A stretch of DNA of 40,277 nt from Smithella sp. (GCA_017993615.1 JAGOMJ010000020.1:1-40277); one strand, 5' to 3'. Counted from the first letter of the stretch, positions 25,408-33,433 are shown. The notes: generated from the sequence alone by a model not told the origin. Numbers and translations are program-made.

Positions 25408-25830
25408 ATGGCTCAGATCAATTTTGCCCCCGGCGTGGAGGATGCCGGTCTGCCCGTCATGATTGCTGATATCATCAAGGGCAATTTGGAGGCCAAACCG
25501 CAGCGGCAGGGCGACTTTAATGCCCTCAACGGCAATATCTACATGCAGGCTCATGATGCGGAAGTCGACATGACGATGGTTTTTGAAAAAGGGAATCTGA
25601 CCGTGCACAGCGGCAAGGTGGGAGATCCCAAGATATCCATCAGCACCGATTCGGATACACTGCTGGCACTGGCCAATATTGATGTCAAATTCGGCCTGCC
25701 CTATTATTTCGATAAAGTCGGTTTCGAAGTGTTGAAGAAGCTGTTTTTAAGCCGGGAGCTTAAACTCGCAGGACTCTTAACTCACCCGATCATGCTGACC
25801 AGATTTACAAAGCTCATGTCCTGTCGTTGA
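25408..25830 (+). CDS. SCP2-like lipid-binding protein 2
   Basis: A 140-residue SCP2-like protein. The beta-rich core includes DAEVDMTMVFEKGNLTVHSG and DPKISISTDSDTLLALANI, followed by hydrophobic C-terminal helices (KLFLSRELKLAGLLTHPIM) that would line a ligand cavity. An AGGAGG site lies just before ATG 25408; the frame is open upstream, but that part overlaps Fe-ADH-1 and is a shadow. It is probably cytoplasmic and co-transcribed with Fe-ADH-1, and is the last gene of the first half of the module. Confidence 0.72.
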   Translation: MAQINFAPGVEDAGLPVMIADIIKGNLEAKPQRQGDFNALNGNIYMQAHDAEVDMTMVFEKGNLTVHSGKVGDPKISISTDSDTLLALANIDVKFGLPYYFDKVGFEVLKKLFLSRELKLAGLLTHPIMLTRFTKLMSCR

Positions 25831-25866
25831 AGCCTGCCAAACGCCATGGATAGATCATTTTAAAAA

Positions 25867-25908
25867 TTTTAACAACAGCGCGCGCATTCAGGCGCGTTGT
25901 TGTTAAAA
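25867..25908. terminator. Hairpin ending the first half of the AOR module
   Basis: A 17-bp stem (25867-25883 / 25892-25908, one G-T pair) with an 8-nt loop, 36 bases after the SCP2-like gene 2 stop. The outer four pairs are T-A, giving T/A-rich flanks on both strands. It is terminator-like, though the + strand T run is missing. Confidence 0.5.
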
Positions 25909-25946
25909 ACCGTCTTATTGCGTCTGACGACCCCAAAAAAATTACT

Positions 25947-25975
25947 TTGACTTCAAATCGAAAATTGTTTATATC
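25947..25975 (+). promoter_or_regulatory. Promoter candidate for the second half of the AOR module
   Basis: TTGACT (25947-25952, five of six), a 17-bp spacer and TATATC (25970-25975). It would give a leader of about 200 bases before the SCP2-like gene 3. Pattern match only. Confidence 0.45.
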
Positions 25976-26025
25976 GTAAAAAAAAATGGTTCTAATCTAA
26001 ATCGCATCACAGCAAAAAAGAAGAC

Positions 26026-26105
26026 TCATGTCCGTTATAATTCGCATTAGATTCTTTGGTTTCTTATCAATGAGTGTCATGCCCGTTGTAATGAATGTTA
26101 GATTC
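26026..26105. repeat. Pair of imperfect 29-base direct repeats
   Basis: Copies at 26026-26054 and 26077-26105 match at about 22 of 29 positions, sharing TCATG-CCGTT-TAAT and TTAGATTC. The 51-base period is about five DNA turns, which suits two protein-binding sites on one face. Confidence 0.45.
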
Positions 26106-26117
26106 AATAATCTCTAG

Positions 26118-26133
26118 ATATGTTAAAGCATAT
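26118..26133. promoter_or_regulatory. Dyad element B before SCP2-like gene 3
   Basis: ATATG-TTAAAG-CATAT: same layout as element A at 21414-21429. Where A has G and C in the arms, B has T and A, so the pairing is kept. Both are followed by TGCA-like sequence. Confidence 0.45.
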
Positions 26134-26181
26134 GCAGCATCATGCTGTTTTCCAAGAGAAGATAAGGGGGAGGATTTGATT

Positions 26182-26703
26182 ATGCGGGAAATTCATGCGG
26201 GAGGGAAACTTCTGAAAAAAATTTACGTGGCTATATTCCTGTGGTTTACCGGCAGAGCCATTCAGGCGGCGGCAAAAGTCGACAAGGAAGTTCAAAAAGA
26301 ATTTGATGCTCTTCCTGACGAATTCACCTTTGCGCTGGGTTGTCTGCCCAACGGTCCGTGGATGGTGGTCGGCAAGCAAAAGGGCAAGGTAAAATATTTC
26401 GGCGGCGATCTCAAATGCCGGCCTGTTCATCTTCGTCTCGTTATCAAAAGTATTGATGCCGCATTTTTAATATTGTCTTTTCAGGAAAGCACGGCTCTGG
26501 CGACAACCCGTAATCGTCTGATGACGGACGGCGAAGTTCCTTATGCCCTGTCGGTCATACGGATTCTTGATATTGTGGAAGTTTATCTTCTGCCCAAGAT
26601 CATCGCTTCTCTGGCTGTGAAACGTTATCCCTCATGGTGGTCGTTCGGCCGCAAACTCGCAGGACGGGTCGGCGTCTACACGCGCACTTTGTTGGGGATT
26701 TAA
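26182..26703 (+). CDS. SCP2-like lipid-binding protein 3
   Basis: The protein (173 aa) starts at ATG 26182 behind a strong GGGGGAGG site; the frame is open further upstream without support. A hydrophobic N-terminal segment (about 12-25) may attach it to the membrane. The core FALGCLPNGPWMVVGKQKG, IKSIDAAFLILSFQEST and LDIVEVYLLPKIIASLAVKR fits an SCP2-like lipid-binding domain with a long hydrophobic C-terminal helix. The assignment is less sure than for proteins 1 and 2. The next gene (Fe-ADH-2) starts 15 bases after its stop, so the two are co-transcribed. Confidence 0.65.
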   Translation: MREIHAGGKLLKKIYVAIFLWFTGRAIQAAAKVDKEVQKEFDALPDEFTFALGCLPNGPWMVVGKQKGKVKYFGGDLKCRPVHLRLVIKSIDAAFLILSFQESTALATTRNRLMTDGEVPYALSVIRILDIVEVYLLPKIIASLAVKRYPSWWSFGRKLAGRVGVYTRTLLGI

Positions 26704-26718
26704 TGAAAGGAATATAAA

Positions 26719-27876
26719 ATGAATATTACAAACGGTTTTGCATTTATCTGTCCGTTCAAGACGAATTCAGGAAACAAAGCTCTGGAGCATCTTCCCGTAG
26801 AGTTGGCCGGCTTCAATGCTTTCAAGCCCCTGATCATCACCAGCCGTCAGTTGGCGGGCTGGAGGGCCATTTCAACGTTGAAAAACGCGTTCGGTGATTC
26901 GGGAATGACGCTTGGTCTTTTTGATGATGTAACACAGACGGCCGATTTGAACGTTGTCGAACAAATCAGAGACATATTTGTCAAGGGGCAATACGATGTC
27001 ATCATCGCCCTGGGCGGCGGGATCATTGTTGATGTGGCGAAAATAGTGAACCTGGCGGTTTCACAAAAAGTTGCCGATGCGTGTCAGCTTTCGCCGGCAA
27101 CGGCCATTCGCGATCCCCTGGGACCCCTGGTCGTCATTCCGACGTTTGCTGTCAACGGAATGGAGACGTCGAAATATGCCGTTTTAAGCGGAAAGACATT
27201 TACCTCGGTTCATTTAATGCCCGATCTCGTGGTGCTTGATCCGCGACTGACCCGGGCAAAAGACGGGAAAACCGTTGCCGAAGCGGGTATTGCCGCATTC
27301 GGCCGCACCCTGGAGGCGTACATTGCTCCGGATAAAAATCCTTTTATGGACGCCTATGCTTTTACCGCAATGCGCTTTATCCGGGAGAACCTCGCCTTGG
27401 CCGTCAAGAAACGCTGTAATAAAAAAGAGTCCCTTGCGGTGGCCAATGCCGTGGCCATGTCGGGATGTGTTATTTCCAATACCGATCAAAACGTGCTTCA
27501 CAGACTGGGGCAGGTATTTCAGAATACGGTTCATGTTCATCCGGGCGTGATCATCGGAATGTGCCTTTATCCTCTTCTTGACGATACCATGAAAAAGGGC
27601 AACTCTCTTGTATCCAACCTACTGCTTCTGCTGGGCGGAGACGATAAATACGCCGCCATGCCGGAGGCAGGGAGGACAGGAGCGGCTCTGAGGGAGGTAT
27701 ATGGATTTACGTATGAGATTTATAGTATGCTGAAGGGCAAAATGCCGCAGACCATCAGGGAAGCGGGTATCCCGCAGTACCTGATGGACGATGTATTGGA
27801 AGTCATCAATCAAGAGCCGGACGGGACTTACCTGCGCACGGTCATCGATCGTGTCGGCGGCTCAACCAAGGCCTGA
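26719..27876 (+). CDS. Degenerate Fe-ADH family protein, Fe-ADH-2
   Basis: The protein (385 aa) has the full iron-ADH fold but a broken active site. Where the intact neighbours have GMDA-x-SHA, it has GIAAFGRT: the metal Asp is A192 and the first His is R196. The cofactor loop reads GGGIIVDVAK instead of GGGSVxDTAK, and PTTAGTGSE is PTFAVNGME. The later His region is shifted (H261, H272, H274). Two of four metal ligands are gone, so ordinary Fe-ADH activity is unlikely. The frame is intact, and the gene sits between functional genes, so it is probably a maintained non-catalytic or altered subunit, not a decaying gene. Confidence 0.82.
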   Translation: MNITNGFAFICPFKTNSGNKALEHLPVELAGFNAFKPLIITSRQLAGWRAISTLKNAFGDSGMTLGLFDDVTQTADLNVVEQIRDIFVKGQYDVIIALGGGIIVDVAKIVNLAVSQKVADACQLSPATAIRDPLGPLVVIPTFAVNGMETSKYAVLSGKTFTSVHLMPDLVVLDPRLTRAKDGKTVAEAGIAAFGRTLEAYIAPDKNPFMDAYAFTAMRFIRENLALAVKKRCNKKESLAVANAVAMSGCVISNTDQNVLHRLGQVFQNTVHVHPGVIIGMCLYPLLDDTMKKGNSLVSNLLLLLGGDDKYAAMPEAGRTGAALREVYGFTYEIYSMLKGKMPQTIREAGIPQYLMDDVLEVINQEPDGTYLRTVIDRVGGSTKA

Positions 27877-27894
27877 ACGGAAAGGATATAACCC

Positions 27895-29142
27895 ATGATA
27901 CTACCGGATTATTATGAATTTTGCTGCCGTGTAAAAATTGTTGCGGGACACGACGCGCTGGAAAAGATACCGGCGCTGCTTGCCGAAATGGGGTCAAAAA
28001 AACCGCTGATCATCACCGATAAAGGCGTTGCCGCCGCCGGTCTGGTGGATATCGTTGTCAATGCTCTCAAGGATGGTGTTACGATCGGAGGTATTGCCGA
28101 CAATGTTCCTCCGGACTCCGATTTGAAGGTGGTCAACCAGCTCGCCGGTCTTTACCGGGATAACGCCTGTGACGCCATTATCGCCGTCGGCGGCGGTTCC
28201 GTGATGGATACGGCCAAAGGGGTCAACATCGTCGTTTCCGAGAATGCCACCGATCTGATGGCCTTCAGCGGCGCCGGGGCCCTGAATCGGCGCCTGAAGA
28301 CTCTCGTTGCCATACCGACCACGGCGGGAACGGGATCGGAAGTCACACTGGTTGCCGTGATCAAAGATCATGAAAAGCATTTAAAAATGGCCTTTACCAG
28401 TTATTTTTTGTTGCCCAGTGTATCCATTCTCGATTCCCGGATGACCATGACCATGCCGCCTTTCATTACAGCCATGACGGGTATGGATGCCTTGAGCCAT
28501 GCCGTTGAAGGATATTACTGCCTTCAGAAAAATCCGTTGAGTGACGCCCACTCTCTGGCTGCCGTCAATATGATTCACCACTATCTGCCCACGGTGACCA
28601 AAAATCCTGCGGATAAAGACGGTCGCCTGGCCATGGCGGTAAGCGCGTGTCTTGCCGGCATCTCTTTCTCCAATTCCATGGTCGGAATCGTCCATAATCT
28701 CGGTCATGCCACCGGTTCTGTCTGTGGAGTTCCTCATGGAATCTGCATGGCCATTTTATTGCCCTATGGTCTCGAATACAATATGCATAAGCGCGGGGAT
28801 ACCATCGGGGAACTGCTGCTGCCCATGGCGGGCGAGGACGTCTATCTCAAGACCTCCAAGGCGGATCGGGCGGATAAGGTTGTTTCCCTGATCCGGCAGA
28901 TGAATCAGGATCTCAACGAGATCACCGGCGGGCGACATGCGCGGTTCTTCTCGGAGATCAAAGACCGCGATGGGAAGCCGATGGTTTCACGGGAGATTCT
29001 TCCTGAAATTGCCAAAGCAGCCCTGCTTGACGGAGCAACCATTTATAATCCGGAAGATTCAGACTATGAAGATAATTTATTAGTGTTGGAAGCGGCATGG
29101 GAAGGCAAGCCCCTTGACCGGAATAAAATTAAAAAAGGGTAA
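27895..29142 (+). CDS. Iron-containing alcohol dehydrogenase, Fe-ADH-3
   Basis: An intact group III alcohol dehydrogenase (415 aa). It has GGGSVMDTAKG (99-109), PTTAGTGSEVT (141-151) and all four metal ligands, D198 and H202 (GMDALSHAVEG), H267 (GIVHNLGH) and H281 (VPHG). A C-terminal extension of about 25 residues ends in a basic tail. It lies 18 bases after the degenerate Fe-ADH-2 and 21 bases before AOR-2, which suggests a heteromeric Fe-ADH-2/3 complex working with AOR-2. Substrate unknown. Confidence 0.92.
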   Translation: MILPDYYEFCCRVKIVAGHDALEKIPALLAEMGSKKPLIITDKGVAAAGLVDIVVNALKDGVTIGGIADNVPPDSDLKVVNQLAGLYRDNACDAIIAVGGGSVMDTAKGVNIVVSENATDLMAFSGAGALNRRLKTLVAIPTTAGTGSEVTLVAVIKDHEKHLKMAFTSYFLLPSVSILDSRMTMTMPPFITAMTGMDALSHAVEGYYCLQKNPLSDAHSLAAVNMIHHYLPTVTKNPADKDGRLAMAVSACLAGISFSNSMVGIVHNLGHATGSVCGVPHGICMAILLPYGLEYNMHKRGDTIGELLLPMAGEDVYLKTSKADRADKVVSLIRQMNQDLNEITGGRHARFFSEIKDRDGKPMVSREILPEIAKAALLDGATIYNPEDSDYEDNLLVLEAAWEGKPLDRNKIKKG

Positions 29143-29163
29143 ACATTACAAGAGAGAGTTTTT

Positions 29164-31119
29164 ATGAGTAAAGCTTATATGGGAAAAATCCTCATGGTGG
29201 ATCTGTCCAGCAAAACCATGACGGAAGAGACAATACCGGATAGTGTGTACCAGCAATATCTGTCCGGCATGGGGCTCGGAGCCTACATCCTTTACAACCG
29301 AATACCGGCCGGCGCCGACCCTCTGGGGCCGGACAATATTCTGGGCTTCTGTTCCGGTCTGCTGACCGGCACAGGCAGTTTATTTTCAGGACGATGGACG
29401 CTGGTCGGCAAGTCGCCTCTGACCGGAGGCTGGGGCGACGCGAATTGCGGCGGCACGTTTTCTCCGGCCATCAAGCATTGCGGCTATGACGCCATTTTCT
29501 TCAAAGGCATCAGCCCCAATCCGGTTTATTTATATGTAAAAAACGGCAAGACGTTTCTCAAAGATGCCTCGGACCTGTGGGGAATGGATGCCGTCGAAAC
29601 GGAGGAGAAACTCAAGAAACAGTACGGCGAGAGAGCGGGCGTGGCGGTCATCGGCCCTGCCGGAGAAAAGGTTTCTTTGATTTCCGGTGTTTGTACCGAC
29701 AAAGGCAGAATCGCCGCCCGATCGGGATTAGGCGCTGTCATGGGGGTGAAAAAACTTAAAGCAGTGGTCCTTGACGGTGTGCAACGGATTCAAGCTCAAG
29801 ACCCTAAATCAATGAAAAGTCTGAGTCAAAAATGTATCAAGTGGACCAACTTCCCCATGCCGCTCGGCCTGCTTCCGGGCGTGGGCCTGGCTCTTATGGG
29901 AACATTTATGGGGGCGACTCCGGTCATGTTTGCCCAGGATGGTCTCCTGTACAAAACCATTTTAAGAACATGGGGCACGGGAGGCATGAATCAAATGTCC
30001 ATTGAGATGGGCGATTCACCCTTGAAAAACTGGGAAGGTTCCAGTCGGGATTTCCACCTGGGTAAATCCAAAACCGTCAATCCGGATATCATTAAAAAAG
30101 CTGAAATCGTAAAATATCACTGTTATTCGTGTCCGCTGGGATGCGGCGGCATTTGCGCCACCAAAGGAAAGTATTCCCATACTCATAAACCCGAATATGA
30201 AAGCATCCTCGCGTTGGGAGGGTTGTGCATGAATGAAGATCTGGACAGCCTCTTTTATTTGAACGAACTTCTTAACCGGGCGGGCATGGACACCATTTCC
30301 GCGGGCGCAACGGTGGCCTTCGCCATTGAGTGCTACGAAAAAGGTATTCTGACGAAGGAAGATACGGACGGTTTGGAATTGAAATGGGGCAATACGGAAG
30401 CGATTGTCGCCCTCATCAGAAAAATGGTCGACCGGGAAGGCATAGGCGATATTCTGGCCGATGGATCCAAAGTTGCCGCGGCAAAAATCGGCCGGGGCGC
30501 GGAAGAGTGCACTGTTCATGCGGGAGGTCAGGAACCGGCCATGCATGACGGGCGCGGCGATCCCGGCTTCAATGTCCATTACAGTGTGGAACCCACGCCG
30601 GGTCGGCATACGATCGGCGCGCATTTATATTACGAAATGTTTCAGCTCTGGAAGCGGGTCAAAGGATTGCCCAAGCCCAATCTTCTCTATATGAAAGGCA
30701 GCAAATATAAGATCAATAAGGAGAAGGCCGAAGCTTCCGCCGCATGCAGTAAATTTATGAGCATGGGGAATGGCGCGGGCATGTGCATGTTCGGCCTTTT
30801 TATCGGAGCGAAAAGGATTCCCACGTTCGACTGGCTAAATGCCGCGACCGGCTGGACGTTTACCCCTGAAGAATACATGACCATCGGCGAACGGATTCAG
30901 ACGATCAAACAGAATTTTAACATCCGGCACGGCATCGAACCGAGAAAAAACTTTATCAGCAGCCGCGCACAGGGGAAGATTCCTCAGAAAAAAGGTCCCA
31001 ATAAGGGACGGTTTGTCGATGTGGAAAAACTTGCCGCAGATTACTGGGAACAGTTTGGTTGGGACAGGACCAACGGCAAACCCAAAGAGGAAACATTGAA
31101 GAAACTGGGAATCAAATAA
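29164..31119 (+). CDS. Aldehyde ferredoxin oxidoreductase (tungsten), AOR-2
   Basis: A second AOR-family enzyme (651 aa). Pterin features include YLSGMGLGAYILYN, GTGSLFSGRWTLVGKSPLTG and WGDANCGG. [4Fe-4S] ligands are C320-x2-C323-x3-C327 (CYSCPLGC), with extra Cys in GGIC and a distal C541 (GAGMCMFGLF). It has an insert around residues 225-290 (LLPGVGLALMGTFMGATPVM) that AOR-1 lacks. It is directly followed by a 4x[4Fe-4S] ferredoxin gene, as in the AorAB aldehyde oxidoreductases of aromatic degraders. AGAGAG lies before the ATG. Confidence 0.92.
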   Translation: MSKAYMGKILMVDLSSKTMTEETIPDSVYQQYLSGMGLGAYILYNRIPAGADPLGPDNILGFCSGLLTGTGSLFSGRWTLVGKSPLTGGWGDANCGGTFSPAIKHCGYDAIFFKGISPNPVYLYVKNGKTFLKDASDLWGMDAVETEEKLKKQYGERAGVAVIGPAGEKVSLISGVCTDKGRIAARSGLGAVMGVKKLKAVVLDGVQRIQAQDPKSMKSLSQKCIKWTNFPMPLGLLPGVGLALMGTFMGATPVMFAQDGLLYKTILRTWGTGGMNQMSIEMGDSPLKNWEGSSRDFHLGKSKTVNPDIIKKAEIVKYHCYSCPLGCGGICATKGKYSHTHKPEYESILALGGLCMNEDLDSLFYLNELLNRAGMDTISAGATVAFAIECYEKGILTKEDTDGLELKWGNTEAIVALIRKMVDREGIGDILADGSKVAAAKIGRGAEECTVHAGGQEPAMHDGRGDPGFNVHYSVEPTPGRHTIGAHLYYEMFQLWKRVKGLPKPNLLYMKGSKYKINKEKAEASAACSKFMSMGNGAGMCMFGLFIGAKRIPTFDWLNAATGWTFTPEEYMTIGERIQTIKQNFNIRHGIEPRKNFISSRAQGKIPQKKGPNKGRFVDVEKLAADYWEQFGWDRTNGKPKEETLKKLGIK

Positions 31120-31130
31120 GAGGTAACAGC

Positions 31131-31604
31131 ATGTCATATACAATTACGGAAAAATGCAATGGCTGTGGCGCCTGCGCTCGAGTGTGTCCCGCGGATGCCA
31201 TTACCGGTGAAAAAAAGAAAATTCATTCGATCAACGCAGCGCTATGCATCGAATGCGGCGCCTGCGGCAGGGTTTGTCCTCAGGGAGGCGTCTTGGATGC
31301 CGATGGCGTTTTGTGCGTCATGATCAAACGATCTGAATGGCCCAAGCCGGAAATCATCGTGGGAAAATGTATCGCTTGCGGCATCTGTGTCGGGACCTGT
31401 CCCGCTGGATGCCTGGCTATGTCGGACCGGCCGCGAAATCAAGGCGTGGACGCTTTCCCATATCTGAAGGACGCCAAATCCTGCATCGGTTGCGGATTCT
31501 GCGCTTTGGAATGTCCGGTAGATGCCATCGTCATGCAAAAGCCGGAAAAGGCAAAAAAAGAGTCTGCTGAAATGAAAGCGGCGGGTTCGGCAGCGTCCGC
31601 GTGA
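31131..31604 (+). CDS. Polyferredoxin with four [4Fe-4S] clusters, AOR-2 partner
   Basis: The protein (157 aa) carries four CxxCxxCxxxCP motifs: CNGCGACARVCP (about 9-20), CIECGACGRVCP (40-51), CIACGICVGTCP (79-90) and CIGCGFCALECP (118-129). It closely fits the small electron-transfer subunit (AorA-like) that accompanies some AORs and can pass electrons between large subunits. The ATG at 31131 follows AGAGGTAAC, 11 bases after AOR-2; the frame upstream only shadows AOR-2. The Ala/Lys-rich tail is probably disordered. It is the last gene of the module. Confidence 0.9.
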   Translation: MSYTITEKCNGCGACARVCPADAITGEKKKIHSINAALCIECGACGRVCPQGGVLDADGVLCVMIKRSEWPKPEIIVGKCIACGICVGTCPAGCLAMSDRPRNQGVDAFPYLKDAKSCIGCGFCALECPVDAIVMQKPEKAKKESAEMKAAGSAASA

Positions 31605-31735
31605 GGCATTACATTAAGAAAGCAATACCGTCATGCCTGCGTAAACGTGATGTCCCGAAGGTTAACACGGTATCGCAGGACAGGAGGATGACGAAATACT
31701 GAAAATATGACTGCCGTCGTTTTTCTAACCAAATT

Positions 31736-31768
31736 AAAAAACCGGTGCTATAAAACACCGGTTTTTTT
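31736..31768. terminator. Bidirectional Rho-independent terminator
   Basis: A 12-bp stem (AAAAAACCGGTG 31736-31747 / CACCGGTTTTTT 31756-31767) with an 8-nt loop, followed by a T run on the + strand and A-rich (T-rich on minus) sequence on the other side. It ends the AOR module on the + strand and the convergent L,D-transpeptidase gene on the minus strand. Confidence 0.88.
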
Positions 31769-31804
31769 ATGGACAACGCTGCTGGTTTAAGTGGACAACA
31801 ATCT

Positions 31805-33202
31805 CTACATAATTTCCCTATGTATTTTCCATCCGTCGGCACTTTTTTTCAATTCCAGAGTTTTCGAACCTTTGGTTCTTAAAATGGAAGAACTGTACTG
31901 TTGCACAAATGTTGCCCTGGCTGTATTGCCGCTTATGGAAATTTGTAAATTATTGACGCTGATTTTAATGTTGCTGCTTTTTTGGCGTACTTTAATCTTA
32001 TGCGCTATCCAGGCATCGAGTCCCATGTTACGGGATTGAAAATCAGACGCATAACAGGCCCGATATGTTTTCATGCTGCCCGATTCCCAGCTTGCCCGCC
32101 ATTTTCTGACCAGGCTCCGGATGTTTTTTTCGGCAATTTTTTCGGGGGAGACGGCATCCTTTTGCGTGTCTTTGGCTGTTGCCAGGCGCCTGTCCGCAGG
32201 CTCGGATATCGAGGACTCATCAACAACATACCAGTTTTCGTTTATTTTTTCTAAAACCAGTTTATTATAGAATCCCTGAAAAGTATTGTTGTCCTTCACG
32301 TCAAAAATCTGATCAAAAATAATGACGGCATTATCGCCTTCCTGCAGGATGGCGATGTCGCGAGGCTGTAAAACAAAATGTTTTTTAATGAAATCCAAAT
32401 TTTTAATTTTGTAGTGAAGGTCTTCTCGCTTCTTTCCCCTGATCTGGGCGCCTTCAGCATACAAAGAATCAATTTCCTTTAAATTTTTTTCAACAAATGC
32501 TTTGTTCCACGACCATAATATCTTCTCGAATTCATCTCTGGAGTCGGAAAGATAATCCTGATCAACCCAATTGATGGATTCGGAGATAATGACGGGTGTT
32601 CTGTTCAAATGAATGAAGTTGGCCAGTTTCTTCATATCTTCATCACTTAGCACGACACAACCGTTGGATTGTTGCGGAAGCAGTGGCTTGGTGGTTCCGT
32701 GAATCCAGATATTATTGCCGTCTTTGCCTGCTCGTTTATCGGACAGAGTCGGATAATCCAGCGTAAAGGCCAGTGAACCGTACGTTTCCGAAGGTCCCGG
32801 GTTTTCCAGGATTCTGGTGGCGAAGAAAATTCCATTGGGGGTTTTTGCATCTCCCGCAATCCTTTTGGAACCGGGGTTTTTACCGGTGGAACAAACCGTT
32901 TCGAAGACCTTGGAGTATTTGCCTGATTTATAAAAGACATATAATTTTTGATGTTCTTTATCGACAACGACCGCGTATCCTGACGAAAAGGCAACAATTG
33001 AATCCGGTATCTGACCTTTGTAGGAAGAATGGTCTGATGACGCCGGTTTCGCGATTTGCTTTTTTTCCGTCAAGGGCGGCGATGAAGAGCCTCTTAATTT
33101 AATATCTGCAGCAACGGTGGAATAAATATTCATGAAGTAGAACAGAGCGCCGATCAGCAGAAGGATGAGACAAGAGATTATTATTTTTTTCTTCTTATTC
33201 AT
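31805..33202 (-). CDS. Membrane-anchored L,D-transpeptidase with two NTF2-like domains
   Basis: The protein (465 aa) has a basic N terminus and one membrane anchor (about 7-25). A YkuD-type L,D-transpeptidase domain (about 70-200) carries the catalytic pair H168 (IWIHGT) and C182 (SNGCVVL), in the YafK-like variant of SHGC. These enzymes cross-link or cut peptidoglycan, or release attached proteins. Two NTF2-like domains follow, about 220-330 and 350-465. The last closely matches the end of the TPR protein at 19744-21084 (shared LDAWI, QxYSSS and WKI-REIM elements). The gene is divergent from the pilus operon. Confidence 0.87.
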   Translation of the reverse strand: MNKKKKIIISCLILLLIGALFYFMNIYSTVAADIKLRGSSSPPLTEKKQIAKPASSDHSSYKGQIPDSIVAFSSGYAVVVDKEHQKLYVFYKSGKYSKVFETVCSTGKNPGSKRIAGDAKTPNGIFFATRILENPGPSETYGSLAFTLDYPTLSDKRAGKDGNNIWIHGTTKPLLPQQSNGCVVLSDEDMKKLANFIHLNRTPVIISESINWVDQDYLSDSRDEFEKILWSWNKAFVEKNLKEIDSLYAEGAQIRGKKREDLHYKIKNLDFIKKHFVLQPRDIAILQEGDNAVIIFDQIFDVKDNNTFQGFYNKLVLEKINENWYVVDESSISEPADRRLATAKDTQKDAVSPEKIAEKNIRSLVRKWRASWESGSMKTYRACYASDFQSRNMGLDAWIAHKIKVRQKSSNIKISVNNLQISISGNTARATFVQQYSSSILRTKGSKTLELKKSADGWKIHREIM

Positions 33203-33244
33203 AAGAACAGGTAAATTCAGAGTTTTTTTAAAAAAAGTATTGTT

Positions 33245-33273
33245 CTTTTAGCAAAAAACTGATAATCATTCAA
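33245..33273 (-). promoter_or_regulatory. Promoter candidate for the L,D-transpeptidase
   Basis: On the minus strand: TTGAAT (33273-33268), a 17-bp spacer and TAAAAG (33250-33245). Each box matches four of six positions. Weak. Confidence 0.35.
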
Positions 33274-33350
33274 GAAATTAATACAAAATAAAAATTGCTC
33301 TTCTGTGAGGCTTTCTTTTTTTTGTGAGAACAAAGAATCTAATAAAATGA

Positions 33351-33379
33351 TTTACAGGAATTTGGAATTACATTATAAA
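33351..33379 (+). promoter_or_regulatory. Sigma-70-type promoter of the pilus operon
   Basis: TTTACA (33351-33356), a 17-bp spacer and TATAAA (33374-33379), each five of six against consensus. It lies about 55 bases before the first gene. Pattern match only. Confidence 0.55.
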
Positions 33380-33433
33380 TTTAAAAAAATGATTTATTAG
33401 ATTGGTGCATGCGTCAACGACCAGGAGATTATT

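Larger units (their letters stand above)
25831..26181. other. Regulatory gap between the two halves of the AOR module
   Basis: A 351-bp AT-rich region without a gene. In order it holds a hairpin (25867-25908), a promoter (25947-25975), two imperfect 29-base direct repeats 51 bases apart (26026-26054 and 26077-26105), a dyad (26118-26133), a second small palindrome (CAGCAT-C-ATGCTG, about 26135-26147) and a ribosome-binding site. A leader of about 200 bases is therefore likely. Confidence 0.5.

Noticed and set aside
26118..26150. Sigma-54 promoter (GG-N10-GC)
   Set aside because: The spacing fits only as GT-N10-GC at both dyad elements; the -24 GG is missing.
26719..27876. Fe-ADH-2 as a pseudogene
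   Set aside because: The reading frame is full length with good spacing to neighbours; altered motifs suggest changed function, not decay.
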